A stretch of 64,000 bases of DNA from Thecaphora thlaspeos (lineage: Eukaryota > Basidiomycota > Ustilaginomycetes > Urocystidales > Glomosporiaceae). A model generated the notes under the pieces. It saw only the letters and a list, made by a program, of their open reading frames with translations. It was not told the origin of the DNA and did no database searches. The position numbers and the translations under genes were made by a program. Numbering within the stretch: the first letter of the stretch is position 1; every line of letters starts with the position of its first letter. This document shows, one piece after another, positions 63,912 to 64,000 of the stretch. Location of the stretch: the NCBI GenBank assembly GCA_900291925.1, contig UWYS01000015.1:496001-560000 (forward strand), in the 5' to 3' direction.

Positions 63912-64000
63912 GGCGGCGGGGGCGGGGAGAGGGACGAGGAGGGGTGGTGAGAGGAGGAAAGAGAAACGACGAGCGACGACGAGCGAAGCACGGTGGGGGG
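63912..64000. other. 5' flank of the glucosidase II beta gene
   Basis: 89 bp to the window edge; purine-rich on the + strand, probably 5' UTR. Nothing else seen. Confidence 0.4.

Overview
This window is nuclear DNA of a filamentous or dimorphic fungus. It most likely comes from a basidiomycete of the Ustilaginomycotina type. The reasons are a high GC content, many genes split by short introns (mostly 80-150 bp) with GTGAGT/GTAAGT donors, a Ubc1-like PKA regulatory subunit, and protein families typical of that group. The assignment to a group is inference; that it is fungal and spliceosomal is seen directly. There are no operons, phage, plasmids, CRISPR arrays or bacterial insertion sequences. 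About 27 protein genes and two intron-containing tRNA genes can be supported.

Layout from left to right. 1-1.9 kb has no recognisable gene. 1.9-7.9 kb: ATP synthase subunit d (-), PKA regulatory subunit (+), a disrupted alpha/beta hydrolase (+). 8.4-9.2 kb: two tRNA-Thr(CGT) genes and an AT-rich tandem array. 9.3-20 kb: a ferric reductase with an unresolved N-terminus (-), a small secreted Ser/Thr protein (+), a large secreted protein with an M23-like segment (-), a mitochondrial hotdog thioesterase (+), an EFM5-type methyltransferase (-) and a Cys-containing secreted protein (-). 20.7-21.3 kb: a hierarchical minisatellite. 21.6-32.1 kb: a hypothetical gene, BCKDH E1-alpha, mitochondrial nuclease NUC1, a tyrosine phosphatase, GST kappa and a CLYBL homologue. 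32.4-41.2 kb: a disrupted ACC-synthase-like aminotransferase, the PQ-loop protein ANY1, a putative N-myristoylated protein, a PRELI/Ups2 lipid-transfer protein, FAHD1 acylpyruvase and a DUF2470-like membrane protein. 42.1-64 kb: a poly-Gln protein, an MBD4-type DNA glycosylase, THO2, an uncertain gene, TIM9, eIF6 and the glucosidase II beta subunit.

How the genes relate. Roughly nine of the products are mitochondrial or probably so: ATP7, thioesterase, BCKDH E1-alpha, NUC1, CLYBL, Ups2-like, FAHD1, TIM9, perhaps GSTK. They are not a physical pathway cluster, although CLYBL and FAHD1 both act on small organic acids. Several neighbours are divergent pairs that share short upstream regions: M23-like/thioesterase, CLYBL/aminotransferase, ANY1/MGSSCS protein, Ups2/FAHD1, MBD4/THO2 and TIM9/eIF6.

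Oddities. Most genes reconstruct perfectly at every splice junction, but six contain single-base indels or in-frame stops: the alpha/beta hydrolase, the hypothetical gene at 21.6 kb, CLYBL, the aminotransferase, ANY1 and the DUF2470 gene. Either the assembly has residual indel errors, or some of these genes (notably the hydrolase and the aminotransferase, which also carry in-frame stops) are decaying. No clearly new multi-gene system was found. The most interesting leads are the TATA-repeat array abutting a tRNA-Thr gene with a defective B box, the 97-bp higher-order minisatellite, the 38-bp promoter array between UPS2 and FAHD1, and the 7-nt and 16-nt exons.
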